Translations under genes and position numbers: made by a program
DNA from: Vibrio albus
GTDB lineage: Bacteria > Pseudomonadota > Gammaproteobacteria > Enterobacterales > Vibrionaceae
Assembly (NCBI RefSeq): GCF_003144035.1
Contig: NZ_QFWT01000008.1
Coordinates: 62,001 to 126,000, forward strand
DNA: 64,000 nucleotides
Direction: 5' to 3'
The notes under the pieces: generated by a model
What the model saw: only the letters and a program-made list of their open reading frames with translations
What the model was told of the DNA's origin: nothing
Database searches by the model: none
Shown here: positions 55,281 through 64,000 of the stretch, piece after piece
Numbering within the stretch: the stretch's first letter is position 1
Layout: every line of letters starts with the position of its first letter

Positions 55281-55305
55281 ATGCGCGATAGATAACGTCA
55301 GCGGA

Positions 55306-55941
55306 CTAAGGTGCCAGTCTTTCGACGTCCCAATGCCCATCCTGCCGGGTAAATAAGAAGCGGTCATGCAGGCGATGCTCTCCCCCTTGCCAGAACTCAA
55401 TGGTTTCCGGACGAATACGGTATCCCCCCCAAAATGATGGTACCGGGATTTCACCTTTGGCAAACTTATTTTTTAGTTCGAGAAACTTACCTTCAAGCAC
55501 CCCACGGGTCGAAATGCGGCTGCTCTGTTTACTCGCCCATGCAGCCAGTTGACTCTCTTTCGGGCGAGAAGAGAAATACTTCATATTTTCCATCGCGGTC
55601 AGCTTTTCCGCTGTTCCCGTAATGGCCACCTGCCTTTCGATAGAATGCCATGGGAAATGAAGGCTCACTTTGCTGTTACCTTTGATATCTTCCGATTTAC
55701 GGCTACCCAGGTTGGTATAAAAAACAAACCCATCTTTATCTACATGTTTTAGCAGTACAATACGTTGGGATGGCTGCCCGTTACTGTTTACCGTTGCGAC
55801 AGTCATCGCGGTAGGGTCTGGCAGCTTTGCATCAATAGCCTGCTGTAACCACAAATTAAACTGGTCGATAGGATCCGCTTTTAGATCCTTGCTGCGTAAG
55901 CCCCCTTTCGTATATTCCCGGCGAATATCAGACAGTTCCAT
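55306..55941 (-). CDS. pdxH: Pyridoxamine/pyridoxine 5'-phosphate oxidase PdxH
   Basis: 211 aa, the usual length. It oxidises PNP and PMP to pyridoxal phosphate using FMN. Family blocks: [57 protein letters not shown], and the C-terminal signature [26 protein letters not shown] precedes the ATG. It is a single gene here, between the PEGA pair and the divergent lap cluster. Confidence 0.97.
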   Translation of the reverse strand: MELSDIRREYTKGGLRSKDLKADPIDQFNLWLQQAIDAKLPDPTAMTVATVNSNGQPSQRIVLLKHVDKDGFVFYTNLGSRKSEDIKGNSKVSLHFPWHSIERQVAITGTAEKLTAMENMKYFSSRPKESQLAAWASKQSSRISTRGVLEGKFLELKNKFAKGEIPVPSFWGGYRIRPETIEFWQGGEHRLHDRFLFTRQDGHWDVERLAP

Positions 55942-56121
55942 TTCTACTCCTCATTTTTTCCCCGATTGTGCTCCGTCCAGTGGCGTAACGCAAGGACAAT
56001 ACACAAATTACCTGAATGTCTCGAAGATAACACTATGGTTGCACTTAACTTTTTCGTAATCTACACATAAGCTTATATTCAGAACGCTATATTTTAGCTT
56101 GTCGCTATACAAGGAATCCGA

Positions 56122-57513
56122 ATGAGCAGTAAACAATACCATAAGCTCAACGAAACAGAACTCGATTATATAGACGATAAGACCGCCGCGTTGCTTCTGA
56201 ATACACCCAGCAGTGCAAGGCTACTGTTATGGATGGTTGTGCTTTTTTTTATTGCCGCTGTTGGCTGGGCATACTGGGCAGAAATAGATAAGGTCACCGT
56301 GGGTACAGGAAAAGTCATCCCATCCTCTCAGCTGCAGGTAGTGCAAAATTTAGAGGGCGGACTGGTCAAACAAATTCTCGTCAGAGAAGGCCAGCAGGTT
56401 CAGAAAGGCCAACAACTTCTGCTGATTGACGATACCCGGTTCCGTTCTGATTTTCGGGAAAGAGAGCAACAGGTCACAAACCTGACGGCAAACGTCCTCC
56501 AGCTTTCTGCGTCCATCGCCAGTGTTAATATTCAGGAGAAACTGAATGCCAAAGACTGGGAAAACAGTGTAACCATCAATTTTAATAGACTGACGTTTCC
56601 CACTTCCCTCAAAGAAGCACAACCCGCACTGGTCAAAAGACAAACCGATGAATATCGCCAGGATCTGGAAAACCTGCAAAACCAACTGTCCGTTCTGAGC
56701 CAGCAGGTTAAACAGAAACAACAGGATTTGGTCGAAATCAGAGCCCGGGCAACAAACCTTAAGACCAGTTATGACTTTGCCAAAAGAGAGCTGGAGATTA
56801 CCCAGCCTCTGGCAGATGAAGGGGTCGTACCTAAAATAGAGCTACTCAAACTCCAACGTCAACTTAACGATACACGTAGAGAACTGACCTCCGCTCAGTT
56901 AAAAATTCCGGTACTCAATGCAGCAATACGTGAAGCCATGTTTAACCGTATTGATGTAGCCCTGAAATTTCGCTCAGAACAACAGGAAAAGCTGAATCAG
57001 GAGCAGGACCGGCTTTCGGCGCTGACAGAATCGGCCGTTGGCCTGGAAGACCGGGTTAACCGTACCACCGTAGTCTCACCTGTGACGGGCACCATTCAGA
57101 AGCTGTATACCAATACGGTTGGAGGCGTCATACAGCCCGGTATGGACCTGGTCGAAATCGTTCCTACTGAAGACTCGCTTTTAATCGAAGCCAAGATAGC
57201 ACCACAAGATATTGCGTTTCTGCGGCCGGGACTACCGGCCATCGTTAAATTCAGCGCCTATGATTTTACCCGGTACGGGGGCTTAGAAGGCGAGCTGGAA
57301 CACATCAGTGCCGATACTATTCAGGATGAAGAAGGCAATAGCTACTACCTGGTCCGCATCCGAACCGATAAAGACGAATTTGGCACCAACGGAGAACTCC
57401 CCATTATTCCCGGAATGACCACTTCAGTGGATATCATCACCGGAAAGCGCACTGTACTAGACTATATACTGAAACCTATTATCACAGCCCGATACACCGC
57501 TTTCCGGGAATAA
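56122..57513 (+). CDS. lapC: Type I secretion membrane-fusion protein (LapC, HlyD family)
   Basis: 463 aa. One transmembrane helix (about residues 33-52), then HlyD-type lipoyl/biotinyl half-domains (VVQNLEGGLVKQILVREGQQVQKGQ, and later VSPVTGTIQKLYTNTVGGVIQPG) around a long coiled coil (about 110-310). The C-terminus holds the family beta-barrel with DIITGKRTVLDYILKPI. It links the inner-membrane LapB exporter to an outer-membrane channel for secreting large adhesins. It is first in a lapC-lapG-lapD-lapB run. No outer-membrane lapE/tolC gene is seen in the window. Confidence 0.92.
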   Translation: MSSKQYHKLNETELDYIDDKTAALLLNTPSSARLLLWMVVLFFIAAVGWAYWAEIDKVTVGTGKVIPSSQLQVVQNLEGGLVKQILVREGQQVQKGQQLLLIDDTRFRSDFREREQQVTNLTANVLQLSASIASVNIQEKLNAKDWENSVTINFNRLTFPTSLKEAQPALVKRQTDEYRQDLENLQNQLSVLSQQVKQKQQDLVEIRARATNLKTSYDFAKRELEITQPLADEGVVPKIELLKLQRQLNDTRRELTSAQLKIPVLNAAIREAMFNRIDVALKFRSEQQEKLNQEQDRLSALTESAVGLEDRVNRTTVVSPVTGTIQKLYTNTVGGVIQPGMDLVEIVPTEDSLLIEAKIAPQDIAFLRPGLPAIVKFSAYDFTRYGGLEGELEHISADTIQDEEGNSYYLVRIRTDKDEFGTNGELPIIPGMTTSVDIITGKRTVLDYILKPIITARYTAFRE

Positions 57514-57526
57514 GGATGGAGACGCT

Positions 57527-57595
57527 ATGGATAACTACCGGTTTTTCGACAAAACGGCAAGAACACAAACGTATTACAACATCAGGCCTAAATAA
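57527..57595 (+). CDS. 22-codon ORF between lapC and lapG
   Basis: ATG at 57527 reads MDNYRFFDKTARTQ... and ends NIRPK-TAA. GGAG lies five bases before the ATG. It starts 14 nt after the lapC stop and ends 15 nt before lapG, so it fits the operon exactly. It is rich in aromatic and basic residues, with no membrane segment. It may be a real small protein or a coupling ORF; I know no homologue. Confidence 0.4.
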   Translation: MDNYRFFDKTARTQTYYNIRPK

Positions 57596-57610
57596 GCGGG
57601 CATCCGTTAT

Positions 57611-58297
57611 ATGATAAAGAAAACGTTTGTTTTCATATTACTGATCGGTCTTTCGATGACCTCAGTAGCCTTAAATACTAAGGAACAACAGTGGGTCGAT
57701 GTTGTTCAGGATACCTATGGAGGCAAGTCAGGCTCCAGAGTTCAAGGGTGGCGGAAAACGATAGGAAACCTGGCCTCAGCTTCCGAAATGGAGAAGCTAA
57801 CCGGGGTCAATGATTTTTTCAATAAGCAGCACTTTGTTAATGATATTTATTTGTGGGGAAAGAAAGACTACTGGGCGACACCTCTGGAATTTCTCGGTGC
57901 CTATGGCGGTGACTGCGAAGACTTCACTATTTCTAAATATTTTTCTTTGCTTGAGCTGGGCGTTTCTGACAAAAAACTCCGTCTGGCTTACGTAAAAGCG
58001 CTTAAACTCAATGAGTTTCATATGGTATTAACCTATTATTCCAAGCCCAGTGCGGTTCCACTGGTACTGGATAATATTAATCCAGTGATCTTACCTGCCA
58101 GCCAGCGTACCGATTTGCTGCCGATATACAGCTTCAATGGTCAGAACCTGTGGCTGATGAAAGAAAAAACCGGCGGTAAACTCGCAGGTAAATCTTCCCG
58201 TTTAAGCTTATGGAATGAATTACGTTCGCGCAAAGATGCGTTAACCCTGAATAAACCAGTAATCAATCTCGACGACTATTTTGAGAAAACACCATGA
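57611..58297 (+). CDS. lapG: Periplasmic transglutaminase-like cysteine protease LapG
   Basis: 228 aa with a signal peptide (MIKKTFVFILLIGLSMTSVA). The catalytic triad of the bacterial transglutaminase-like protease family is C102 (YGGDCEDF), H137 (EFHMVL) and D154 (VLDNINPV). WVDVVQDTYGGKSGSRVQGWRK and Ca2+-binding acidic residues near DCED are also typical. LapG cuts the N-terminal region of LapA/RTX-type adhesins and releases them from the surface, unless sequestered by c-di-GMP-bound LapD. It overlaps lapD by 4 nt (ATGA). Confidence 0.95.
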   Translation: MIKKTFVFILLIGLSMTSVALNTKEQQWVDVVQDTYGGKSGSRVQGWRKTIGNLASASEMEKLTGVNDFFNKQHFVNDIYLWGKKDYWATPLEFLGAYGGDCEDFTISKYFSLLELGVSDKKLRLAYVKALKLNEFHMVLTYYSKPSAVPLVLDNINPVILPASQRTDLLPIYSFNGQNLWLMKEKTGGKLAGKSSRLSLWNELRSRKDALTLNKPVINLDDYFEKTP

Positions 58298-60207
58298 CAT
58301 TATATAACAAGCTTGTCACGGGGATGTTAGCCGTGTTTTTACTGCTCATAGGTTCCGTACTGGCCAATGAGTTCACGACTACCCGTAACTTTCTCGAGCA
58401 ACAACAACGCTCGGAAATGAATAACACCATGAATACAGTCGGCCTGGCTCTTTCACCTTATCTGGAAAAAAAGGATTCGGTAGCTGCGGAATCGGTCATC
58501 AATGCCTTATTTGACGGTAGCTCTTATTCCGTAGTGAAACTGACACTGCTTGATACCAATGAAGAGATAGTCCGGTCATATAAAGTGATGGCTCATGGGG
58601 TGCCGCAGTGGTTTATCGACCTTAACTTTCTTACCAAACAACATGATAGCCGTATTATCACCAGCGGCTGGCTGCAACTGGCTGAAATCGAAATAGTCAG
58701 CCACCCGGGTGATGCATACGAACAGCTTTGGGACGCATTAATCAACCTTCTGCTGGCTTTCGGTATCGCCATCATCGTCGGCTTAATTTTGATCGCTTTC
58801 ATGTTGAAGCGCTCTTTGAAGCCGTTAGACATGATCATCAAAAAAATGAAAGAGATCGCCGAAAACAAATTTGGCAAGCCTCTGGCGCAACCCAAAACAA
58901 AAGATCTGATTCCGGTTGTCAACGGCATCAATAGTATGTCGCAACAAATAGAAAAAAGTTTTAAAGCGCAAGCAAAAGAGGCACAGCAACTGCGCGAGCG
59001 CGCATACCTGGATCCGGTTTCTCGTTTAGGTAATCGCGCTTTCTTTATGGCTCAGCTCAGTCAGTGGCTGAATGAATCCGCTAACGGGGGTGTGGCTCTG
59101 CTGCAGGTACAGTTTATTAAAGACGCGTATGATGAAAGTGGGTATGAAAGTGGAGACCGTTTAGTCAAGGAACTGGCTAATCAGCTAAAAGCAGCGACCC
59201 CCTCCCCTGCCATTACCATTGCCCGACTCCATACAGAAGAGTTCGGTTTTATTTTCCCGAACATTAGTGAACAGGAACTTCGGATTATTGCGGAAGATAT
59301 TATCAGCCATGCCAAAAATGTCTGTACCAACCCGACAGGATCGGCTCCGGACAATGCCATACTGGGGGTGGTGTATAACAGTGAACCGAAAAACAACAGT
59401 GAGATTCTGTCACTGATGGATAACGCGATATCTCAGGCACACTCCTCACCAGAAAAAGACTACGGATTGATTACCGAACAAGACGGACAGACCACTTTGG
59501 GCAAACAACAGTGGCGGGCCCTGGTTGAAGAAGCCATCGCCAATCATGCTGTTCACTTCAAGTTCCAGTCAGCCAGCAACGCTGCAGGCACCATATTCCA
59601 CAAAGAAGTGTTCTCTGCCATAGAAATGGATGGTAAGCGCTATACAGCGAACCAGTACCTGTTTGCTCTGGAACAGCTGAATGCTGGCTTTATTTTTGAT
59701 AAGTACGTTATCAGCAACATGATTGAAAAGCTGGAACAGGGCATTCTGGAAGAAGCGCTGGCTATCAACCTGACTGTCAGTAGCGTCATTGCGCCAAGCT
59801 TTATTCGCTGGCTGAGTAAAGAACTGCACCGCCATCAGCAAGTCGCCTCTAAACTGCACTTTGAAATTCCGGAGCTATGCTTTATACATCACCAGCATCA
59901 TACAGCCCTGCTATGTAATGCTATCAGCACCAACGGAGCGAAATTCGGGGTAGATAACTATGGTCGACATTTCTATTCACTCGATTATGTCAACGAATTC
60001 AGGCCGAATTATGTCAAGCTGGACTACCTGTATACACACCAGATAGAGGATGAAAAGCAGCGCTATACACTGACATCCATTTCCCGGACCGCACATGATC
60101 TGGGCATTACCACCATCGCATCACGGGTAGAAACTCAGACGCAGCTAGATTTCCTGTCTGAGCATTTTGTTGAAGTATACCAAGGATTTATTGTCGACCA
60201 TGAATAG
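58294..60207 (+). CDS. lapD: c-di-GMP receptor LapD (degenerate GGDEF-EAL)
   Basis: 637 aa. TM1 (about 8-25), a periplasmic LapD/MoxY-type domain (ending around 150; SGWLQLAEIEIVSHPGDAYEQLW is the family block), TM2 (about 154-172), a HAMP domain, then GGDEF and EAL domains. The GGDEF site reads HTEEF and the EAL site KEVFSA, so both enzyme activities should be lost, as in known LapD. The EAL domain binds c-di-GMP and signals outward to hold LapG. It is coupled to lapG by overlapping start and stop. Cyclases such as the Cache-GGDEF protein at 31209 could feed it (inference). Confidence 0.95.
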   Translation: MTLYNKLVTGMLAVFLLLIGSVLANEFTTTRNFLEQQQRSEMNNTMNTVGLALSPYLEKKDSVAAESVINALFDGSSYSVVKLTLLDTNEEIVRSYKVMAHGVPQWFIDLNFLTKQHDSRIITSGWLQLAEIEIVSHPGDAYEQLWDALINLLLAFGIAIIVGLILIAFMLKRSLKPLDMIIKKMKEIAENKFGKPLAQPKTKDLIPVVNGINSMSQQIEKSFKAQAKEAQQLRERAYLDPVSRLGNRAFFMAQLSQWLNESANGGVALLQVQFIKDAYDESGYESGDRLVKELANQLKAATPSPAITIARLHTEEFGFIFPNISEQELRIIAEDIISHAKNVCTNPTGSAPDNAILGVVYNSEPKNNSEILSLMDNAISQAHSSPEKDYGLITEQDGQTTLGKQQWRALVEEAIANHAVHFKFQSASNAAGTIFHKEVFSAIEMDGKRYTANQYLFALEQLNAGFIFDKYVISNMIEKLEQGILEEALAINLTVSSVIAPSFIRWLSKELHRHQQVASKLHFEIPELCFIHHQHHTALLCNAISTNGAKFGVDNYGRHFYSLDYVNEFRPNYVKLDYLYTHQIEDEKQRYTLTSISRTAHDLGITTIASRVETQTQLDFLSEHFVEVYQGFIVDHE

Positions 60208-60246
60208 AGGCAAGTCCAATAACAACACATAAGAGGTGACAGAACG

Positions 60247-62361
60247 ATGCTCGATCCTTTACTGACTTCACTGGTTTATGTCAGCCGTTACTACGGACTG
60301 GCTAACTCACCGGAAGCCCTTATTAACGGGCTTCCGCTTGGGGATGGCCGACTGACGCCGTTTCTGTTTCCCCGAGCAGCAGAAAGGGGTGGACTGGTGG
60401 CCAGAGAAAATCGGGCTCCTCTGAAAAAAATATCCGAGCTGATACTCCCGGCCGTTCTGCTGCTGAAAGAAGGAGACGCTTGTGTGCTGGTCAGTATCGA
60501 CCAGAATAAACAAGAGGCGGAAGTGGTTACGACTGACTCTCACTTGCTTCCCATCACCCTTCCTCTCGATGAGCTCTCGCAACAATATATCGGCCGCTAC
60601 TTTTTGGTAAAAAAACAGTTCCATTACGATGAGCGCTCACCCGAAATTTTAAAGCCGCGTCAGGGACACTGGTTCTGGGGAACGTTATTTGAATCTAAAC
60701 AGATTTACCGGGACGTACTCATTGCTTCGCTGCTGATTAACGTATTTGCTATTTCTGCGCCCCTGTTTACCCGCATAGTCTATGACCGAGTAGTTCCTAA
60801 CCTAGCCTTTGAGTCACTCTGGGTACTCGCATCTGGTGTGTTCGTCGTGTTTATTTTTGATTTTATCCTGAAACTATTACGCAGTTATTTTATTGATATT
60901 GCAGGAAAAAAAACCGATATACTGATCTCTTCACGACTTTTCAGCAAGGTTATGGGGATACGCCTGGAAAGCAGGCCTCCATCAGTCGGAGCCTTTGCAA
61001 GACACCTACAAGAATTTGAAGCCATCCGTGAATTTTTCACCTCTGCTACCATATCTGCACTGATAGACCTGCCTTTTGCCATTATGTTTCTGGTGATTAT
61101 CTGGCTTCTGACCGGCGATCTTGTCTATATTCCGACGACAGGAGCCATCATCCTGATCATACACGCACTCTTAATTCAGGGACCATTAAAACAAAGCATT
61201 GAAGAGGGGTCGCGCTTAGCCTCACAAAAATACGCTAACCTGATAGAAAGCCTTGCCGGACTAGAATCCGTCAAAATTTTTGGTGCAGCCTCTCAATTTC
61301 AGTACCGCTGGGAAGAAGCGGTTGCACATATGGCTAACTGGAATATTAAAAGCCATAAAATAAGCAACACCATCCAGAGCATGGCTAGCTTTGTACAGCA
61401 GTCCAGCAGTGTCGGCATGATTATTCTGGGGGTCTATCTTATTGCAGAGGGCAAACTCACCATGGGCGGACTCATCGCGGCTACAATGCTAAGTAGCAGA
61501 GCTATCGCCCCGCTTGTCCAGCTTTCACTCCTGTCTACCCGTTATAACCAGGCTAAATCGTCTATGACTATCATCGAACAAGTTATGGCTATGCCTGACG
61601 AGCAGGAAGAAGGAAAACGCTATATTCACCGCCCTGTTATTCATGGGAAAATAGAGCTGGAAAAAGTCACCTTCCACTATCCGGATTCCCCATATGCTTC
61701 TATTCGGGATGTAACCCTGACGATCCAACCGGGTGAAAGAATCGCTATTATCGGCAGAGTAGGATCAGGCAAAACAACCCTTCAAAGACTTATTATGGGG
61801 CTTTACCGTCCGACCGAGGGAAATGTCCGGCTCGATGATACAGACATTAATCAGTTACACCATGTCGATGTACGACGTAATATTGGCTGTGTTCCCCAGG
61901 AAAGTGTGTTGTTCTATGGTTCCATCCGGGACAACATTACGTTGGGAAAACCACTGGCAGATGACAGAGCAATAATGGAAGCAGCCAGCCGCTCGGGGGT
62001 AACTCACTTTACTCAATTAGACCCGGCCGGTCTGGAGAGACAGGTCGGCGAAGGCGGCATGCTGCTTTCCGGCGGACAGCGCCAGTCTGTCGCCATTGCC
62101 CGCGCCATGCTGGGAAGGCCCCCCATACTATTGATGGATGAGCCAACCAGTGCTATGGACAACCGGACAGAAATGCATATAAAACATCAGCTAACACAAC
62201 TCAGAAAGAACGAAACTCTTATCGTGATTACACACAAAAGCTCCATGATAGACGTCGTTGACCGGATCATTCTGATGGACAGAGGCAGTATTATTGCAGA
62301 CGGTCCTAAAAAACAAGTGATAGAGGCCTTGAAAAAAGGCGACGTTCACGCTGTCGGATAA
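60247..62361 (+). CDS. lapB: Type I secretion ABC transporter LapB
   Basis: 704 aa. The N-terminal 130 residues are a C39-peptidase-like domain without the catalytic cysteine (SLVYVSRYYGLANSPEALINGLP), as in RTX-type exporters. The membrane domain is about 150-430. The ATPase domain has Walker A IGRVGSGKTT (about residue 502), signature LLSGGQRQSVAIARAM and Walker B PILLMDEPTSAMD. It powers export of a large LapA-type adhesin with LapC. It is last in the cluster, 39 nt after lapD. Confidence 0.94.
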   Translation: MLDPLLTSLVYVSRYYGLANSPEALINGLPLGDGRLTPFLFPRAAERGGLVARENRAPLKKISELILPAVLLLKEGDACVLVSIDQNKQEAEVVTTDSHLLPITLPLDELSQQYIGRYFLVKKQFHYDERSPEILKPRQGHWFWGTLFESKQIYRDVLIASLLINVFAISAPLFTRIVYDRVVPNLAFESLWVLASGVFVVFIFDFILKLLRSYFIDIAGKKTDILISSRLFSKVMGIRLESRPPSVGAFARHLQEFEAIREFFTSATISALIDLPFAIMFLVIIWLLTGDLVYIPTTGAIILIIHALLIQGPLKQSIEEGSRLASQKYANLIESLAGLESVKIFGAASQFQYRWEEAVAHMANWNIKSHKISNTIQSMASFVQQSSSVGMIILGVYLIAEGKLTMGGLIAATMLSSRAIAPLVQLSLLSTRYNQAKSSMTIIEQVMAMPDEQEEGKRYIHRPVIHGKIELEKVTFHYPDSPYASIRDVTLTIQPGERIAIIGRVGSGKTTLQRLIMGLYRPTEGNVRLDDTDINQLHHVDVRRNIGCVPQESVLFYGSIRDNITLGKPLADDRAIMEAASRSGVTHFTQLDPAGLERQVGEGGMLLSGGQRQSVAIARAMLGRPPILLMDEPTSAMDNRTEMHIKHQLTQLRKNETLIVITHKSSMIDVVDRIILMDRGSIIADGPKKQVIEALKKGDVHAVG

Positions 62362-62550
62362 CCCCCTAATACAGGCCTCTCACGGTTCAGAGCAACACTA
62401 TAGTTGTGATATATCAAAATGAAACAGATTAGCGTAATAAATGGAATATTATGCATTTTACTATGATAAGTAGAATTTAATTTATTAAACTAGAAATAGC
62501 GGAAACTTTACCTTATGTTAGATGGTATCCATCTTTTTCCGGTTTAAGTG

Positions 62551-62826
62551 ATGAGTCAGACAGATATTCAGCAGACTATCGAAAGCTTTACGTCGATAGA
62601 ACAAGCACTAGACTATTTTGATATTGAGTTCGATAGTCGTTTTATCAACGAATACCGAACCCAACTGGTGAAGCGTTTTAATGGGTATTTATTGCTGGAA
62701 AAACCGGATGACTGGTTTTCTGCTCGCCGAGCATTAAAGAATGCCTATTGTAAGGTACAGAGAGGTCGTCTGGACCCTCATTCTCGTTCAGCCTGCCGGG
62801 GCTGTACTTCCTGTCAACGACGTTGA
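62551..62826 (+). CDS. NifW-like small protein
   Basis: 91 aa. It resembles the nitrogenase-stabilising/protective protein NifW: IESFTSIEQALDYFDIEFDSRFINEYRTQLVKRFNGYL aligns with the family pattern (SAEDFxxxFxxxYDPxVVxxxRxHILxRFxxYL), followed by WFSARRALKNAYCKVQRGRL. The C-terminal tail has three cysteines (CRGCTSC), not usual in NifW, suggesting a metal or redox role. NifW binds MoFe protein in diazotrophs, but NifW-like proteins also occur in vibrios without obvious nif genes, so its role is open. The ATG at 62551 is used; the ribosome site is weak. It converges with fapA. Confidence 0.65.
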   Translation: MSQTDIQQTIESFTSIEQALDYFDIEFDSRFINEYRTQLVKRFNGYLLLEKPDDWFSARRALKNAYCKVQRGRLDPHSRSACRGCTSCQRR

Positions 62827-62848
62827 ACGTAATCAGTGCTCATTAGGC

Positions 62849-64000
62849 CTATGCGTCCTCGTCATCACCAACCCCTTCCACCATTGAACGACACTTAATC
62901 TGATACTGGTCAAAACTGAAAGTACAAGCGGCATGTTCACGCTTCGTAATAACCGTAGATTCACCAAACTGAACCGTCACTCTTGTATAAACTTTACTAC
63001 GGGCAATCACAGCGTTTTCTTTCAGGAGATACTCGAATTCACTTTCCGCCCGCTCAAGCTTTGATTTTGCCTGTTCCATGGCCTGATTTTTTTCCAGCTT
63101 CAGCTTGTCTACATCGTCAATATCTTCCTGAGTTCGCTCTGCTTTCGGTTTTTTCTTAAGGTTTATCTCAGCTCGAACCACCTTCATCGTTTCATCTTGA
63201 GCCACTCTGTAACTGTCTCTGAGTGCCTCAATACGCTCCTTATATCGACCATAACGAGAGAAAGCCTGAACAAAGGTAGCAGTGTCACCTTCCACCCCCA
63301 GATTCACACAGATGATTTTGCCCCCTACAACGGCCTTACCACCACTTAGAGTACCCTTCCGGTCACTGGCATCACAAACGGTAAGATCTCCACCACATTT
63401 CACGTCATTACTGAGACAGTGGATCTCCATTTCAATATCTTTAGCTGCCTGAAGTTGTGCATATTGCGCATATTTCGTACGGATGCTTCCATTACTTTTT
63501 ACTGAACATACGCGCTCCTGATCATCATCGACAGCGTGACCAATAATACCCTGACCAACAATAATATCTTCCTGCGCCTGCACATCCGCTGATTCAATAA
63601 ATCCGCCAATAGTAATTGACCCTGTCGCTCTCACCACCATAGAGGGTTCAACATTACCGGAAATCACGACACTGCCTTTAAATTTAACATGGCCGGTTGT
63701 TGCATCCACTTTAGAAAGACACAGTGCAGGATCAACATCAACGCTGTTATTTTTTATCATCGGCATACCAGGCTGGGTAGCCACAAGCAAGTTAGGGTCA
63801 GCCTTATCGATAGCAGAGCCTTTCCCCGGTTTCAACTGACTATCATGACCCGGTTTGGGTGGAATCACCTCTCCTAAAACAGTAAAGCCAGGTCGCCCCT
63901 TTGTTGCTGGAATACGCCTCATTAGGGGATCATTTTCTTCCACGGTGATCGTTTCCCCCAAGTTACGCATATCCACTTTGCCTGTTTTTGAATTACTTTC
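62849..64000 (-). CDS. FapA (DUF342) protein, C-terminal part (cut by window edge)
   Basis: The frame is open to base 64000, so the N-terminus lies outside; a GTG at 63976 is not taken as a start. About 383 residues are visible. A right-handed beta-helix-like repeat region (GSVVISGNVEPSMVVRATGSITIGGFIESADVQAQEDIIV) is followed by a coiled coil (about 130 residues) and a small beta end domain. This is the DUF342/FapA architecture, polymer-binding or bactofilin-like, first described as a flagellar assembly protein in Vibrio. The downstream neighbour is the convergent NifW-like gene, 22 nt away. Confidence 0.85.
   Translation of the reverse strand, partial: ESNSKTGKVDMRNLGETITVEENDPLMRRIPATKGRPGFTVLGEVIPPKPGHDSQLKPGKGSAIDKADPNLLVATQPGMPMIKNNSVDVDPALCLSKVDATTGHVKFKGSVVISGNVEPSMVVRATGSITIGGFIESADVQAQEDIIVGQGIIGHAVDDDQERVCSVKSNGSIRTKYAQYAQLQAAKDIEMEIHCLSNDVKCGGDLTVCDASDRKGTLSGGKAVVGGKIICVNLGVEGDTATFVQAFSRYGRYKERIEALRDSYRVAQDETMKVVRAEINLKKKPKAERTQEDIDDVDKLKLEKNQAMEQAKSKLERAESEFEYLLKENAVIARSKVYTRVTVQFGESTVITKREHAACTFSFDQYQIKCRSMVEGVGDDEDA

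Overview
The window looks like a Vibrionaceae chromosome, most probably a Vibrio. It carries a glgB-malQ-malP / malT maltodextrin locus, a Qrr quorum-sensing small RNA with its sigma-54 promoter and LuxO-type sites, a LapD/LapG/LapB/LapC adhesin-control cluster, and SstT, PutP and a short PutA without a DNA-binding domain. Species cannot be fixed from the sequence. A DraT-DraG pair and a NifW-family protein hint at a lineage related to nitrogen-fixing vibrios, but no nif structural gene is present here.

Layout. 1-1244: N-terminal part of putA (minus), cut by the window edge. 1396-12132: glycogen/maltodextrin block, with glgB, malQ and malP on minus facing malT on plus; the malP-malT gap holds MalT-like and CRP-like sites. 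12176-17091: DUF4336 protein, Qrr sRNA (minus), DUF368 membrane protein (polyprenyl-phosphate translocase family), a rsgA GTPase gene behind a leader peptide and hairpins, and sstT. 17152-24266: Sel1-repeat protein, a GH13 amylase gene broken by an apparent 10-nt deletion, and a 983-aa lipoprotein divergent from a LuxR-type regulator. 24314-31156: GH32 hydrolase divergent from an orphan malE, then draG-draT and two overlapping esterase genes. 31209-33196: GGDEF/Cache diguanylate cyclase and two tiny genes. 33236-40949: second maltose block, with a periplasmic GH31, a GH13 remnant, malM and lamB on minus divergent from glgX. 41170-49167: ABC exporter and a giant repeat lipoprotein. 49376-55941: zinc-ribbon protein, putP, two PEGA/coiled-coil secreted proteins (one with a formylglycine-generating-enzyme-like domain) and pdxH. 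56122-62361: lapC, a 22-codon ORF, lapG, lapD and lapB. 62551-64000: NifW-like protein and the C-terminal part of a FapA (DUF342) protein.

How it fits together. LamB, MalE, the periplasmic GH31 and MalM handle uptake and trimming of maltodextrins. MalP, MalQ, GlgX and GlgB process them or exchange them with glycogen, and MalT is the expected activator. GGA(T/G)GA-core MalT boxes occur upstream of malP, malE/GH32, lamB/glgX and the broken GH13 gene. A second motif, GGGGG(C/A)GTA(G/C), recurs in the same places. malF, malG and malK are absent, so the permease must lie elsewhere. The lap cluster is a c-di-GMP-controlled surface-adhesin retention system, but the adhesin itself is not here.

Limits. 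All functional calls come from reading motifs and overall family resemblance by eye; no search was run. Several starts were moved to the codon with the best ribosome-binding site, and this is stated in each entry.
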